From positions 62,001 through 126,000 of the forward strand of contig NZ_LR134352.1 of NCBI RefSeq assembly GCF_900637185.1: a stretch of 64,000 bases of DNA, in the 5' to 3' direction. Positions within the stretch are counted from its first letter, which is position 1, and each line of letters opens with the position of its first letter. Shown here piece by piece: positions 55,340-63,570 of the stretch. The translations under genes and the position numbers were made by a program. The stretch comes from Nocardia asteroides (GTDB lineage Bacteria; Actinomycetota; Actinomycetes; Mycobacteriales; Mycobacteriaceae). The notes below the pieces were generated by a model that saw only the letters and a list, made by a program, of their open reading frames with translations, made no database searches and had not been told where the DNA came from.

Positions 55340-55395
55340 GCTGCATCCTCTTGCTCGGTGGCGGCCGCTCGGCCGCCGCTCCGCACCACGGTGCT

Positions 55396-55415
55396 ACCTC
55401 AACCATCCTTCAGGT
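55396..55415. promoter_or_regulatory. inverted repeat in the FMN reductase promoter region
   Basis: ACCTCAA-CCATCC-TTCAGGT is a 7-bp inverted repeat with one mismatch, spaced by six bases, 57 bases upstream of the reductase start. On the minus strand TTGACC and TAGCAC flank it at a 16-base spacing. A MerR/SoxR-like or TetR-like operator is inferred. Confidence 0.45.
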
Positions 55416-55436
55416 CAAGCGGCGGGTTTCCAGCCC

Positions 55437-55465
55437 TTGACCGGAATACCCCCTATGGGTATATA
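55437..55465 (+). promoter_or_regulatory. sigma-70-type promoter with CsoR-like operator for the MFS gene
   Basis: TTGACC (55437-55442), a 17-base spacer and TATATA (55460-55465) form a near-ideal promoter. The spacer holds ATACCC-CCTAT-GGGTAT (55446-55462), the G/C-tract palindrome typical of CsoR/RcnR (DUF156) metal-sensing repressors. Start codon 54 bases downstream. Confidence 0.65.
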
Positions 55466-55518
55466 GTTGCATCAGTACGCAGATAAAAGACCATGCATCC
55501 CTTGGAGGGCCGGCCGTC

Positions 55519-56871
55519 ATGTCCACCGCATTGTTCGCCCACCGGGACTTCCGGTTGCTCTTCACCGCGCAGGTCGCCGCCCTGTTCGGCACCGGCCTCA
55601 CCACCGTCGCCCTCGGCCTGCTCGCCTACGAACTCGCGGGCGGCGACGCGGCGATCGTGCTCGGCACCGCGCTGACGCTCAAGATGGTGGCCTACGTCAC
55701 CGTCGCGCCGATCGCGGGCGCCTACGCCGGGCACCTACCGCGCAGGCAGTTCCTGATGGCGCTCAACGGCATTCGCGGCGCGATCGTGCTGGCCCTGCCG
55801 TTCGTCGACCAGATCTGGCAGATCTACGTGCTGATCACCCTGCTGCAGATCGCCTCGGCGGCCTACACCCCCACCTTCCAGGCCGTGCTGCCGGACATCC
55901 TGCCCGACGAACGCGACTACACGAAGGCGCTGTCGGCGTCGCAGCTGGCCGCGACCATGGAAACCCTGCTCAGCCCGATGCTGGCGGCGCTGGCACTGAC
56001 GCTGATCAGCTTCCACTGGCTGTTCGTCGGCACAGGCATCGGCTTCGCGGTCTCGGTGGCCCTGGTGCTGGGCGCGCGCATCCCGGACGCCGTGGCCGGC
56101 ACGGGCGCGATCGGTCAGCGGCTGGCCGCCGGGCTGCGGCTGTTCGCGGCGACACCGCGACTGCGCGGTCTGCTCGGGCTGAACCTGGTGGTCGCGGCCG
56201 CGGGCTCGGTGGTCATGGTCAACACCGTGAACTACGCCAGGGACGTGCTCGGCGGTGACCAGTCGGCGGTCGCGCTGCTGCTGGCGGCCAACGGCCTCGG
56301 CACCATGCTCGTCGCGCTGACCCTGCCCAAGCTGCTGGACCGGCGCGGTGAACGTCCGGTGATGCTCACCGGCGCGGCCGTCCTCGTCACTGGTCTCGCC
56401 GCCGCGATCGTCCTGTCGACCACCGGCGCGGGCAGCTGGCCCGCCGCCCTCACCATCTGGGCGACCATCGGCGCGGGCACCGGCCTGATCCTCACCCCCA
56501 CCGGCCGCGTGCTGCGCCGCTCGGCCCACGCGCAGGACCGGCCCGCCCTGTTCGCCGCCCAGTTCTCGCTCTCACACCTGGCCTGGCTGATCACCTACCC
56601 GATCACCGGCTGGCTGGCCACCACCGCCGGCTTCACCACCACCTGGATCACCCTGGCCGCCCTCGCCGGCCTCGGCGCCGCCGCCGCGCTCCTGCTGTGG
56701 CCCCGCACCGACCCCACCGAGATCACCCACGTCCACGAGATCGGCACCGTCGACCCGGCCATCCTGGCCGACGCCATCCAGATCGGCCCCGGCCTCTACC
56801 AACACACCCACCCCTACGTCATCGACCCCAACCACCCCCACTGGCCCACCCGCACCCCAGCCCTGGCCTGA
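55519..56871 (+). CDS. MFS exporter with histidine-rich C-terminal tail, possible metal efflux
   Basis: A 450-aa, 12-span MFS_3-type transporter (FAHRDFRLLFTAQVAALFGTG at the N-terminus, VAPIAGAYAGHLPRR motif A region). The last 50 residues are cytoplasmic and histidine-rich: HVHEIG, YQHTHPY and NHPHWP. Such tails are seen in nickel/cobalt exporters of the NreB kind. A CsoR/RcnR-like operator overlaps its promoter, which supports metal control. The metal is unknown and no repressor gene is adjacent. A drug exporter remains possible. GGAGG precedes the ATG. Confidence 0.78.
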   Translation: MSTALFAHRDFRLLFTAQVAALFGTGLTTVALGLLAYELAGGDAAIVLGTALTLKMVAYVTVAPIAGAYAGHLPRRQFLMALNGIRGAIVLALPFVDQIWQIYVLITLLQIASAAYTPTFQAVLPDILPDERDYTKALSASQLAATMETLLSPMLAALALTLISFHWLFVGTGIGFAVSVALVLGARIPDAVAGTGAIGQRLAAGLRLFAATPRLRGLLGLNLVVAAAGSVVMVNTVNYARDVLGGDQSAVALLLAANGLGTMLVALTLPKLLDRRGERPVMLTGAAVLVTGLAAAIVLSTTGAGSWPAALTIWATIGAGTGLILTPTGRVLRRSAHAQDRPALFAAQFSLSHLAWLITYPITGWLATTAGFTTTWITLAALAGLGAAAALLLWPRTDPTEITHVHEIGTVDPAILADAIQIGPGLYQHTHPYVIDPNHPHWPTRTPALA

Positions 56872-56877
56872 TCCCGG

Positions 56878-56919
56878 AACAGCGCGAACCCCGGTCCATG
56901 TGGGCCGGGGTTCGCTGTT
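56878..56919. terminator. long hairpin between convergent genes
   Basis: GAACCCCGG pairs with CCGGGGTTC across a 10-base loop, and the stem is extended by AACAGC/GCTGTT after a two-base bulge. It lies between the MFS stop (56871) and the L,D-transpeptidase stop (56930). Confidence 0.8.
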
Positions 56920-56929
56920 CGATCGGGGG

Positions 56930-58210
56930 CTAGCGGGGGGCGGCGATGCCGGGGCTGGTGGGGAGGGCGGACAGGGATTGCCAGGTGGGCCAGTCGATGG
57001 CCCAGTCGTAGATGTCGCCGTCGGCTTGGGACAGGGCGATGGAGGTGCCGGTGACCTCGACGGGGTCGCCGTAGCGGGCGGTCGGGAAGTAGGCCTGGGC
57101 GTCGGCGGGTGAGAGGTTGATGCAGCCGTTGGTGACGTTGGAGGAGCCCTGGGCGGACAGGGATTCGGGGTTGGCGTGGATGAATTCGCCGTTGTTGGAG
57201 ATGCGCACGGCCCAGCGTTCCCGGACGTTGGTGTAGTACGGCGGATTCGACATCAGGAAGTCCTCGTACTTCTCGGTGACCACATGGGTGCCCGAGCGGG
57301 TGACATTGCGCGGCTCGTTGCCCTCGCCGTAGGAGACCGCGAAGTCGAAGACGGTGACGCCGTCGCGCACCACCTGCATCCGGTGACTCGGCGCGTTCGC
57401 GATGACGATCTGGCTGCGGCCGATGGTGAAGTCCGAGGTGAGATCGGCGTCGCCGTACGCGCCGCCACCGAGGTCCACGCCGTACAGCTTGGCCGCCACG
57501 TGCACGGTGGTGCCGGGGGTCCAGTAGTTCTTCGGCCGCCAGTGCACCCGCGAACCGCCGTCGTCGGGCAGCCACGCCCAGGAACCCTCGGTGCCGGGAT
57601 CGGTGGTGACGGTGAGCGCCTTCTCCACGGCGGCCTTGTTCGTCACCGGACCGGTGAACTTCAGGATGATCGGCGCGGCGATGCCGACCTCCTGGCCGTC
57701 ACCGATGTTGAGCGTGGCCGGAACGGTCGACTTGGGGCTCAGGGTGGTGAAGGTGCCGTCGATCGGGACCGGCTTGCCGTCGGTGCCGATGGCGGTGCCG
57801 GTCCAGGTGTAGCTCGCGTTGTAGCCCAGCGGCTCGGTGATCCGGTAGCTGGCGTGGTCGGCACCGAACTCGCCCCGCACCTGCCTGCCATTGGCGTTGG
57901 TGAGGGCGATCTGGTCGATCCGGCCGTCGCTGACGCTCGCCGACACCGGCGCCAGCGGGTCGACGCCGGTCGCGCCGTCGCCCGGGGTGACGGTCACCTG
58001 GGCGATCGGCCCGGCGGGCTTGTCCTCGGCGCCCGGCCGGTCGACGGTGCAGGCGGTCAGCAGTGCCAGCACGGCCAGCAAGATCACCGCAACCACGGGC
58101 CGTCCACGACGAACGCCCACGCCACGCCGGTCGGCGGCCGCCATGCGCCGCACACGTCGAACCGCCGTCCCGCGCGCACGCAACGAGGCGGTTACCGAAG
58201 GTTTGCTCAC
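56930..58210 (-). CDS. L,D-transpeptidase lipoprotein (Rv0483/LdtMt5-like)
   Basis: A 426-aa cell-wall enzyme making 3-3 peptidoglycan crosslinks. A basic N-terminus leads to a signal with lipobox LTAC (C54). Two Ig-like domains follow (about 70-170 and 175-265) and then the YkuD catalytic domain with H345 (HANPESL) and the SSNVTNGCINLS motif with nucleophile C363. The C-terminal tail carries Trp residues (YDWAIDWPTWQSL). It corresponds to M. tuberculosis Rv0483 next to murB, as here. Confidence 0.93.
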   Translation of the reverse strand: MSKPSVTASLRARGTAVRRVRRMAAADRRGVGVRRGRPVVAVILLAVLALLTACTVDRPGAEDKPAGPIAQVTVTPGDGATGVDPLAPVSASVSDGRIDQIALTNANGRQVRGEFGADHASYRITEPLGYNASYTWTGTAIGTDGKPVPIDGTFTTLSPKSTVPATLNIGDGQEVGIAAPIILKFTGPVTNKAAVEKALTVTTDPGTEGSWAWLPDDGGSRVHWRPKNYWTPGTTVHVAAKLYGVDLGGGAYGDADLTSDFTIGRSQIVIANAPSHRMQVVRDGVTVFDFAVSYGEGNEPRNVTRSGTHVVTEKYEDFLMSNPPYYTNVRERWAVRISNNGEFIHANPESLSAQGSSNVTNGCINLSPADAQAYFPTARYGDPVEVTGTSIALSQADGDIYDWAIDWPTWQSLSALPTSPGIAAPR

Positions 58211-58259
58211 GGCATCGAATGTACGCCGGGCTACCGACGGCGCCGCGCCACCGCCGGGC

Positions 58260-59393
58260 TCACAGGGTCAGGCCGACCGTCACCGGTTCCGGTTCCAGCG
58301 TCACGCCGAAGCGGTCCAGCACGCCCGCGCGGACCGTGCGGGCCAGCTCGGCGATGTCGGCGGCGGTGGCACTGCCCCGGTTGGTCAGGGCGAGGGTGTG
58401 CTTGGTCGAGAGCCGGGCCGCGGCCTGCTCGCCGGGGAAACCCTTGGCGAAGCCGGCGCGTTCGATCAGCCAGCCCGCCGAGAGCTTGGTGCCGTCGGGC
58501 GCCGGGTAGGTGGGCACCGACACCTCGCCCAGGTGGGCCGTGACGGCTGCCAGCACCTGCGGCAGCCGGTCGGCGTCGACGACGGGGTTGGTGAAGAACG
58601 AGCCGGCGCTCCAGGTGTCGTTGTCGGCCGGATCGAGGACCATGCCCTTGCCCGCCCGCAGCCGCAGCACCTCGGCCCGCACCTCGGCGGCCGGGCGCGT
58701 CTCGCCGTCGGCGGCGCCGAGCGCCTTGGCCAGTTCGCCGTAGCGCAGCGGCGCGCTCTGTCCCGACGGGTCGAGCGCGAATTCGACCGCGAGCACCACG
58801 GCATCGTCGCTGTGCTTGAGCACGCTGGTCCGATAGCCGAAGCCGAGTTCGGCCGGCTCGGCCCAGCGGACCTCGCCGGTCCTGCGGTCGAGCAGCCGCA
58901 CGCGGCGCAGCAGGCTCGCCACCTCGACGCCGTAGGCGCCCACGTTCTGCACCGGCGTCGCACCGGCCGAGCCGGGGATACCGGACAGGCATTCCAGCCC
59001 GCCGAACCCGGCCGCGACGGTCGCCGCGACCACCTCGTCCCAGTTCGCGCCCGCCTCGGCGAGCACGCTGTCGGCGCCGAGCCGCACGTCGGTGTTGCCC
59101 ACCTGCACCGCCACGCCGTCGAACCCGGCGTCGTCGATGAGCAGGTTCGAGCCACCCGCGATCAGCAGCACCCGGATATCGGCGGCGTCGAGCGCGGTCA
59201 CCGTGGCGATCAGCGCCTCGGTGCTGCCGCACACGGCGAGCAGCGCCGGCCCGCCGACCCGCAGGGTCGTCAGCTCGGCCAAACGCACCGATTCCCGCAC
59301 CACCGCGCCGGTATCGGCGAGGAGGTCACGCACCTGATCGGAGGACACCACCCGTGTTGTTCGCACGGTTACAGACGGTAGCGTGTCGCCCAT
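58260..59393 (-). CDS. murB: UDP-N-acetylenolpyruvoylglucosamine reductase
   Basis: A 377-aa FAD enzyme that makes UDP-MurNAc for peptidoglycan. Motifs: [13 protein letters not shown] start ([15 protein letters not shown]), [16 protein letters not shown] (FAD binding), [25 protein letters not shown] and [12 protein letters not shown], with the catalytic serine in [14 protein letters not shown] 59393 follows AGAGG by 7 bases but shares its bases with the divergent DUF2505 start; GTG 59366 is an alternative start. Confidence 0.94.
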   Translation of the reverse strand: MGDTLPSVTVRTTRVVSSDQVRDLLADTGAVVRESVRLAELTTLRVGGPALLAVCGSTEALIATVTALDAADIRVLLIAGGSNLLIDDAGFDGVAVQVGNTDVRLGADSVLAEAGANWDEVVAATVAAGFGGLECLSGIPGSAGATPVQNVGAYGVEVASLLRRVRLLDRRTGEVRWAEPAELGFGYRTSVLKHSDDAVVLAVEFALDPSGQSAPLRYGELAKALGAADGETRPAAEVRAEVLRLRAGKGMVLDPADNDTWSAGSFFTNPVVDADRLPQVLAAVTAHLGEVSVPTYPAPDGTKLSAGWLIERAGFAKGFPGEQAAARLSTKHTLALTNRGSATAADIAELARTVRAGVLDRFGVTLEPEPVTVGLTL

Positions 59394-59877
59394 GGCTACA
59401 CCTCTGGCGTTCACCGCTCGCTACACCCATTCGGTCGAGGCCGTGCGCGCGGCGCTCGCCGACGAGCAGTACTGGAAGGCTCGGATCGAAGAGGTCGGCG
59501 GCCCCGGCGCCCGGATCGATTCCTTCGCCGCCACCGGTGATCAGGTGCGCGTGCAGCTGGTGCAGTCCATCCCCGCCGACCAGCTCCCGCCCGCCATCAC
59601 CGCCGTGCGCCCCGGTGACCTGGTGATTCCGCGCACCGAGACCTACACCGGCAGCACCGGCACCGTGGAGGCCCACGTCGAGGGCGCGCCTGCCAAGGTG
59701 GCGGCCACCATCGCCCTGACCGCCGACGGCACCGGCTCCACCGCCACCGTCAACGGCAGCATCGAGGTGAAGATCCCGCTGTTCGGCGGCAAGATCGAGG
59801 CCGCGATCTCCGAGCACCTGCTGGAGCTGCTGAACAACGAGGCCGGCTTCACCGAGCAGTGGCTCGCCAACCGCTGA
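59392..59877 (+). CDS. DUF2505-family protein (copy 1)
   Basis: A 161-aa START/SRPBCC-like protein of the DUF2505 family: [22 protein letters not shown] at the N-terminus (in parts), [28 protein letters not shown] and [19 protein letters not shown]. These small cytoplasmic proteins may bind lipids; no function is proven. The ATG overlaps the divergent murB ATG in CATG and has no clear ribosome binding site, so a leaderless transcript is possible. The next gene is a paralogue. Confidence 0.87.
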   Translation: MATPLAFTARYTHSVEAVRAALADEQYWKARIEEVGGPGARIDSFAATGDQVRVQLVQSIPADQLPPAITAVRPGDLVIPRTETYTGSTGTVEAHVEGAPAKVAATIALTADGTGSTATVNGSIEVKIPLFGGKIEAAISEHLLELLNNEAGFTEQWLANR

Positions 59878-59935
59878 CGCCCGCTGTCACCGGTCCGGGG
59901 CGCCCGATTTCGGCGCCCCGGTAACGTGTCCCCCC

Positions 59936-60463
59936 ATGGCACGTCGACTTGACTACTCCGCGCGGTACCCGCTGCACACCACCGAAGAGCTCTACGCGGC
60001 GCTGCAGAGCAGGGACTACTGGGAAGCGCGCGTCGCCGAGATGCGGAAGTACGCCCCGCACAACGAGGTGATCAGCCACGAGGTGACCGATTCCGGCATC
60101 GACGTGGTGCTGGCCCACACGCTCCCGCGCGAGATGCTCCCCGAGATCGCGCAGACGGTGATGCGCAAGGACATGGTCATCACCCGCAAGGAGAGCTGGG
60201 GCCCGTTCGCCCACGACGAGACCGAGGGCACCTTCTCGGCCTCCATCCCGGCCGGTCCGGGTAGCCTCAACGGCACCATCCGGCTGTTCCCCACCGAGAC
60301 CGGCACCACCATGCGCTTCTCCCCCACCGCCAAGGTGTTCATCCCGATGGTGGGCCCGCGACTGGAACAGCTGATGCTGGTGAACCTGGTCGACCTGTTC
60401 CGCGCCGAGCAGGAGGAGACCGCGCGCTGGCTGGAAGAGGCCGCCGCGAAGAAGTCGGTCTGA
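59936..60463 (+). CDS. DUF2505-family protein (copy 2)
   Basis: A 175-aa paralogue of the previous gene: YSARYPLHTTEELYAALQSRDYW (in parts), HTLPREMLPEIAQTVM, TRKESWGPFAHDETEGTF and VGPRLEQLMLVNLVDLFRAEQ. Same SRPBCC-like layout. The two genes lie in tandem 58 bases apart and probably share transcription with the methyltransferase downstream. Confidence 0.87.
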   Translation: MARRLDYSARYPLHTTEELYAALQSRDYWEARVAEMRKYAPHNEVISHEVTDSGIDVVLAHTLPREMLPEIAQTVMRKDMVITRKESWGPFAHDETEGTFSASIPAGPGSLNGTIRLFPTETGTTMRFSPTAKVFIPMVGPRLEQLMLVNLVDLFRAEQEETARWLEEAAAKKSV

Positions 60464-60485
60464 CCCACCCGAGGAGACGACAGCC

Positions 60486-61292
60486 GTGGACGCCGGCCGC
60501 AAGCGGGTGCCGCCGGTCGGCACGATCACCCGCGGCACCACCGGGGTCAACCGCCTGCGCCGCAGCGACCGCTGGCTGACGCACGACGAGCTGGTGACGG
60601 CCCGCCTGCGCGCGGCCGCCGACCCGCTCGTCGTCGACCTCGGCTACGGCGCCGCGCCGTGGACCACCTTCGAACTGGCCGCCCGGCTGCGCACCGTCCG
60701 CCCCGACCTGCGCGTGGTCGGCCTCGAGATCGACCCCGCCCGGGTGGTCGAGGGCCGCGACGGCGTGCGCTTCGCGCGCGGCGGTTTCGAACTGGCGGGC
60801 CTGCGCCCGGTGCTGGTCCGCGCGTTCAACGTGCTGCGGCAGTACCCCGAGGACGCGGTCCCCGACGCGTGGGCGCGGATCCAGGGCAATCTCGCCCCCG
60901 GCGGCCTGCTGGTCGACGGCACCTGCGACGAGCTCGGCCGCCGCTGCGCCTGGGTGCTGCTGGACCGGCACCGCCCGCTCTCGCTGACCCTGGCCTGGGA
61001 TCCGTTCACCGTCGACCGCCCGTCCGACATCGCCGAGCGGCTCCCGAAAGTGCTGATCCACCGCAATATTCCGGGCGAACCGGTGCACGCGCTGCTCACC
61101 GCCGCCGATCGCGCGTGGGACCGCTCGGCCGCGCTGGCGCCGTACGGCCCGCGGGTGCGCTGGCGGGGCGCGGCGGAGCTGTTGCGCGACAGCGGCTTTC
61201 CGCTGCGGGTCTATCGCCGCCGGATGCGGGACTGTGTGCTGTCGGTGCCGTGGCAGGTCGTGGCGCCCAACGGCTGGTCAGACGCCGGTTAA
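60486..61292 (+). CDS. class I SAM-dependent methyltransferase-like protein
   Basis: A 268-aa protein with a Rossmann methyltransferase core: motif I LVVDLGYGAAPWTTFELA, motif II LRVVGLEIDPARV, and LAPGGLLVDGTCDELGRR. The N-terminal 40 residues are basic (VNRLRRSDRWL). The acceptor is unknown. GTG 60486 follows GAGGAGA. Its last 15 bases overlap the end of the convergent AbiEi-like gene. Confidence 0.83.
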   Translation: MDAGRKRVPPVGTITRGTTGVNRLRRSDRWLTHDELVTARLRAAADPLVVDLGYGAAPWTTFELAARLRTVRPDLRVVGLEIDPARVVEGRDGVRFARGGFELAGLRPVLVRAFNVLRQYPEDAVPDAWARIQGNLAPGGLLVDGTCDELGRRCAWVLLDRHRPLSLTLAWDPFTVDRPSDIAERLPKVLIHRNIPGEPVHALLTAADRAWDRSAALAPYGPRVRWRGAAELLRDSGFPLRVYRRRMRDCVLSVPWQVVAPNGWSDAG

Positions 61293-61886
61293 CGCCCGCC
61301 GCACCCGGGCGGCCGCGCGGGGCGCGAGTTGCTGTCCGCCCCACCAGATCTCGTCGGTGTCGCAGCGGTGGATGGCGACCGCGTCGGCGACCACCTCGTC
61401 CAGCGCCGACTGCGAGATCTCGGTCTCGGCGAGGTCGAGCACCGTGCGGACCGGCGTGGTCACCAGGAACGGTCCGGCCGACTCCACATCGGGGCCGCCG
61501 AGTTTGCGCCGGGTCAGCACCAGCCGCGGCGTCACCGGTGGACGCCCCGCCGATACCGACAGGTGCAGGAACCGCGGCTGCAATCGCCCGATGCCGTGCA
61601 GCTCCGCGGCGCTCTGATACGACACCGCCGCCGCGCCGTCGAACCAGGCGGCCCACATCGCGTACTCGTCGAGCGGACCGGCCCGCCACTGCGCCAGCCG
61701 CATCATGCCGACCCCGGCCCTGGTCACCGACCCGTCCCCGAGCGCCGCTCGGACCTGCACTTCACAGCCCGTCCGCAACACCTGACGGGTGGTGAAGAAC
61801 CCCGCGTGCCTACCGGCGAGGCGCCGTAGCACCCGCCATCGATGATCCGCCGTCCCCTGCAGCCGGCGCGCACCCTCGCCAGTCAT
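61278..61886 (-). CDS. AbiEi-like antitoxin-type protein, solitary
   Basis: A 202-aa protein with a winged-helix-like N-terminus (RRLAGRHAGFFTTRQVLRTG, in parts; EVQVRAALGDGSVTRAGVG) followed by the AbiEi_4-type domain (AAVSYQSAAELHGIGRL, TPVRTVLDLAETEISQSALDEVV). AbiEi is the repressor/antitoxin of type IV AbiE systems, but no nucleotidyltransferase AbiEii gene is adjacent. Solitary members are common in actinobacteria and probably act as DNA-binding proteins. Confidence 0.78.
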   Translation of the reverse strand: MTGEGARRLQGTADHRWRVLRRLAGRHAGFFTTRQVLRTGCEVQVRAALGDGSVTRAGVGMMRLAQWRAGPLDEYAMWAAWFDGAAAVSYQSAAELHGIGRLQPRFLHLSVSAGRPPVTPRLVLTRRKLGGPDVESAGPFLVTTPVRTVLDLAETEISQSALDEVVADAVAIHRCDTDEIWWGGQQLAPRAAARVRRALTGV

Positions 61887-61991
61887 CGTTTCAGGCTACG
61901 CCGCCGACAGTGCGCCAGGTCACACTTTGCTACGAAGGCTTTCACCACGTCCTCAGAGCAGACACAGAATGATCGGGAAGAATCCGTTGCC

Positions 61992-62726
61992 ATGACCACG
62001 CAGACTCCCCCACGCCCCCGGGTCGGCCGCCGCACACTGGTGATCGCACTGGCCGTGGTCGCCGCGCTGCTGGTGGCCGCGATCGTGGGCACCGAAGCCT
62101 ATGCCCGCCACCGGATCTCGAGCTGCATCAGCAGCTCGTTCGAGCAGCAGATGGGGTCGAGCATCGACGTGAGTTTCGGCCCGAAGCCGATGCTGCTGAC
62201 CTATCTGGACGGCAAGGTCGGCTCGGTCACCGTCGACAGCGAGGACAACAAGTTCGGTCCCGCGATCGGCATGGACGTGCACGCGAAGTTCGACGACATC
62301 GAGCTCACCGACCGCGGCCGCGGCGGCGGCACCATCGGCGGCTCCTCGGCCGACGTGCGGTGGAACAACGACGGCATCGCCCAGACCCTCGGCGGCATGG
62401 TCAGCGGTGTGCAGTCCTCGGCGAGCACCGACACCATCACCCTCGACGTGCTCGGCGGGCTGGCCCAGCTCGAGGTCCAGCCCTCGGTGCGCGACGGCAA
62501 TGTGGTGGTGGAGACCAAGTCGGCCCAGCTGCTGGGCTTCGGCCTGCCCACCGACCTGGTGCAGGGCATCGTCGAGACCTTCAGCCAGAGCCTGCAGAGC
62601 TACCCGCTGGGTCTGCGCGCGGAGCGCGTCGAGGTCACCGACGACGGTGTGAACGTCCACCTGTCGGGCGGCAGGACCACGCTGGAGCAGTCGCCCGAGG
62701 GCCAGCAGGCCGAGATCACCTGCTGA
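61992..62726 (+). CDS. DUF2993 (LmeA-like) membrane-anchored protein
   Basis: A 244-aa protein with a basic N-terminus, one signal-anchor helix (about 15-35; TLVIALAVVAALLVAAIVG) and an extracytoplasmic DUF2993 domain (SIDVSFGPKPMLLTYLDGKV, DVLGGLAQLEVQPSV, YPLGLRAERVEVTDDGVNVHLSGG in parts). LmeA of this family takes part in lipomannan elongation in mycobacteria; whether this copy does the same is unknown. Two cysteines (SSCISS and the last residue) may pair. Confidence 0.85.
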   Translation: MTTQTPPRPRVGRRTLVIALAVVAALLVAAIVGTEAYARHRISSCISSSFEQQMGSSIDVSFGPKPMLLTYLDGKVGSVTVDSEDNKFGPAIGMDVHAKFDDIELTDRGRGGGTIGGSSADVRWNNDGIAQTLGGMVSGVQSSASTDTITLDVLGGLAQLEVQPSVRDGNVVVETKSAQLLGFGLPTDLVQGIVETFSQSLQSYPLGLRAERVEVTDDGVNVHLSGGRTTLEQSPEGQQAEITC

Positions 62727-62731
62727 TGGCG

Positions 62732-63403
62732 CTACTCGGCGAAGCCGTCGAGCACGGCGGCCGACTTCGACAGTCCGAGCCGGGTCGCGCCCGCCGCGAT
62801 CATCGCCGCGGCGTCCTCGGCGGTGCGGATACCGCCGCTGGCCTTGACCCCGAGCCTGCCGCCGACGGTCTCGGCCATCAGCCGCACCGCGTGCACACTG
62901 GCCCCGCCCGCCGGATGGAAGCCGGTGGAGGTCTTCACGAAGTCGGCGCCGCCCTGTTCGGCGGCCCGGCACGCGCCGACGATGGCCTCGTCGGTGAGCG
63001 CGGCCGACTCGATGATCACCTTGAGCACCGCGCCGCGATCGGTGGTGGCCTCGCGCACGGTGATGATCTCGGTGAGCACCGAGTTGAAGTCGCCCGCCAG
63101 CGCCGCGCCGACATCGATCACCATGTCGACCTCGTCGGCGCCCTGCTCGACGGCCAGCCGCGCCTCGGCGCCCTTGACCAGCGAGTGGTGCTTGCCGGAC
63201 GGGAACCCGGCCACGGTCGCCACGACCAGCCCCGGCGCCCGCACCGGCAGCATCGAGGGCGACACGCAGATCGCGTACACGCCGAGCTGGCGGGCCTCGG
63301 CGACGAGCGCGTCGACCTCGGCGGGTGTCGCCTCGGGGGCGAGCAGGGTGTGATCGATCATCGCGGCCACATCGGCCCGGGTCAGCGGCGTCGAGACGGT
63401 CAT
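62732..63403 (-). CDS. deoC: deoxyribose-phosphate aldolase
   Basis: A 223-aa class I aldolase that cleaves 2-deoxyribose-5-phosphate to glyceraldehyde-3-phosphate and acetaldehyde. The Schiff-base lysine is K157 in [25 protein letters not shown] (near 17), [10 protein letters not shown] and [16 protein letters not shown] complete the site. ATG 63403 is used; an ATG four codons upstream lacks a ribosome binding site. The stop is 6 bases from that of the convergent DUF2993 gene. Confidence 0.94.
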   Translation of the reverse strand: MTVSTPLTRADVAAMIDHTLLAPEATPAEVDALVAEARQLGVYAICVSPSMLPVRAPGLVVATVAGFPSGKHHSLVKGAEARLAVEQGADEVDMVIDVGAALAGDFNSVLTEIITVREATTDRGAVLKVIIESAALTDEAIVGACRAAEQGGADFVKTSTGFHPAGGASVHAVRLMAETVGGRLGVKASGGIRTAEDAAAMIAAGATRLGLSKSAAVLDGFAE

Positions 63404-63570
63404 GATCCCGAGCATGACACACCGCGAATCGGCGCGGCGCGCCGCAGTCACCGCCGAAACGGCGTTGCGCGCGCGTACCCGAATCCGGGAGACTTGAACC
63501 CGGCGGTTTTCGACCCGGCCACCCCGGCCGAGAACCCGCGGCGCAGGCCGCCGAGGATACGGAGACGAAT

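Noticed and set aside
61278..61886. Complete AbiE toxin-antitoxin system
   Set aside because: Only an AbiEi-like protein is present; the neighbours encode a methyltransferase and a DUF2993 protein, with no AbiEii nucleotidyltransferase.
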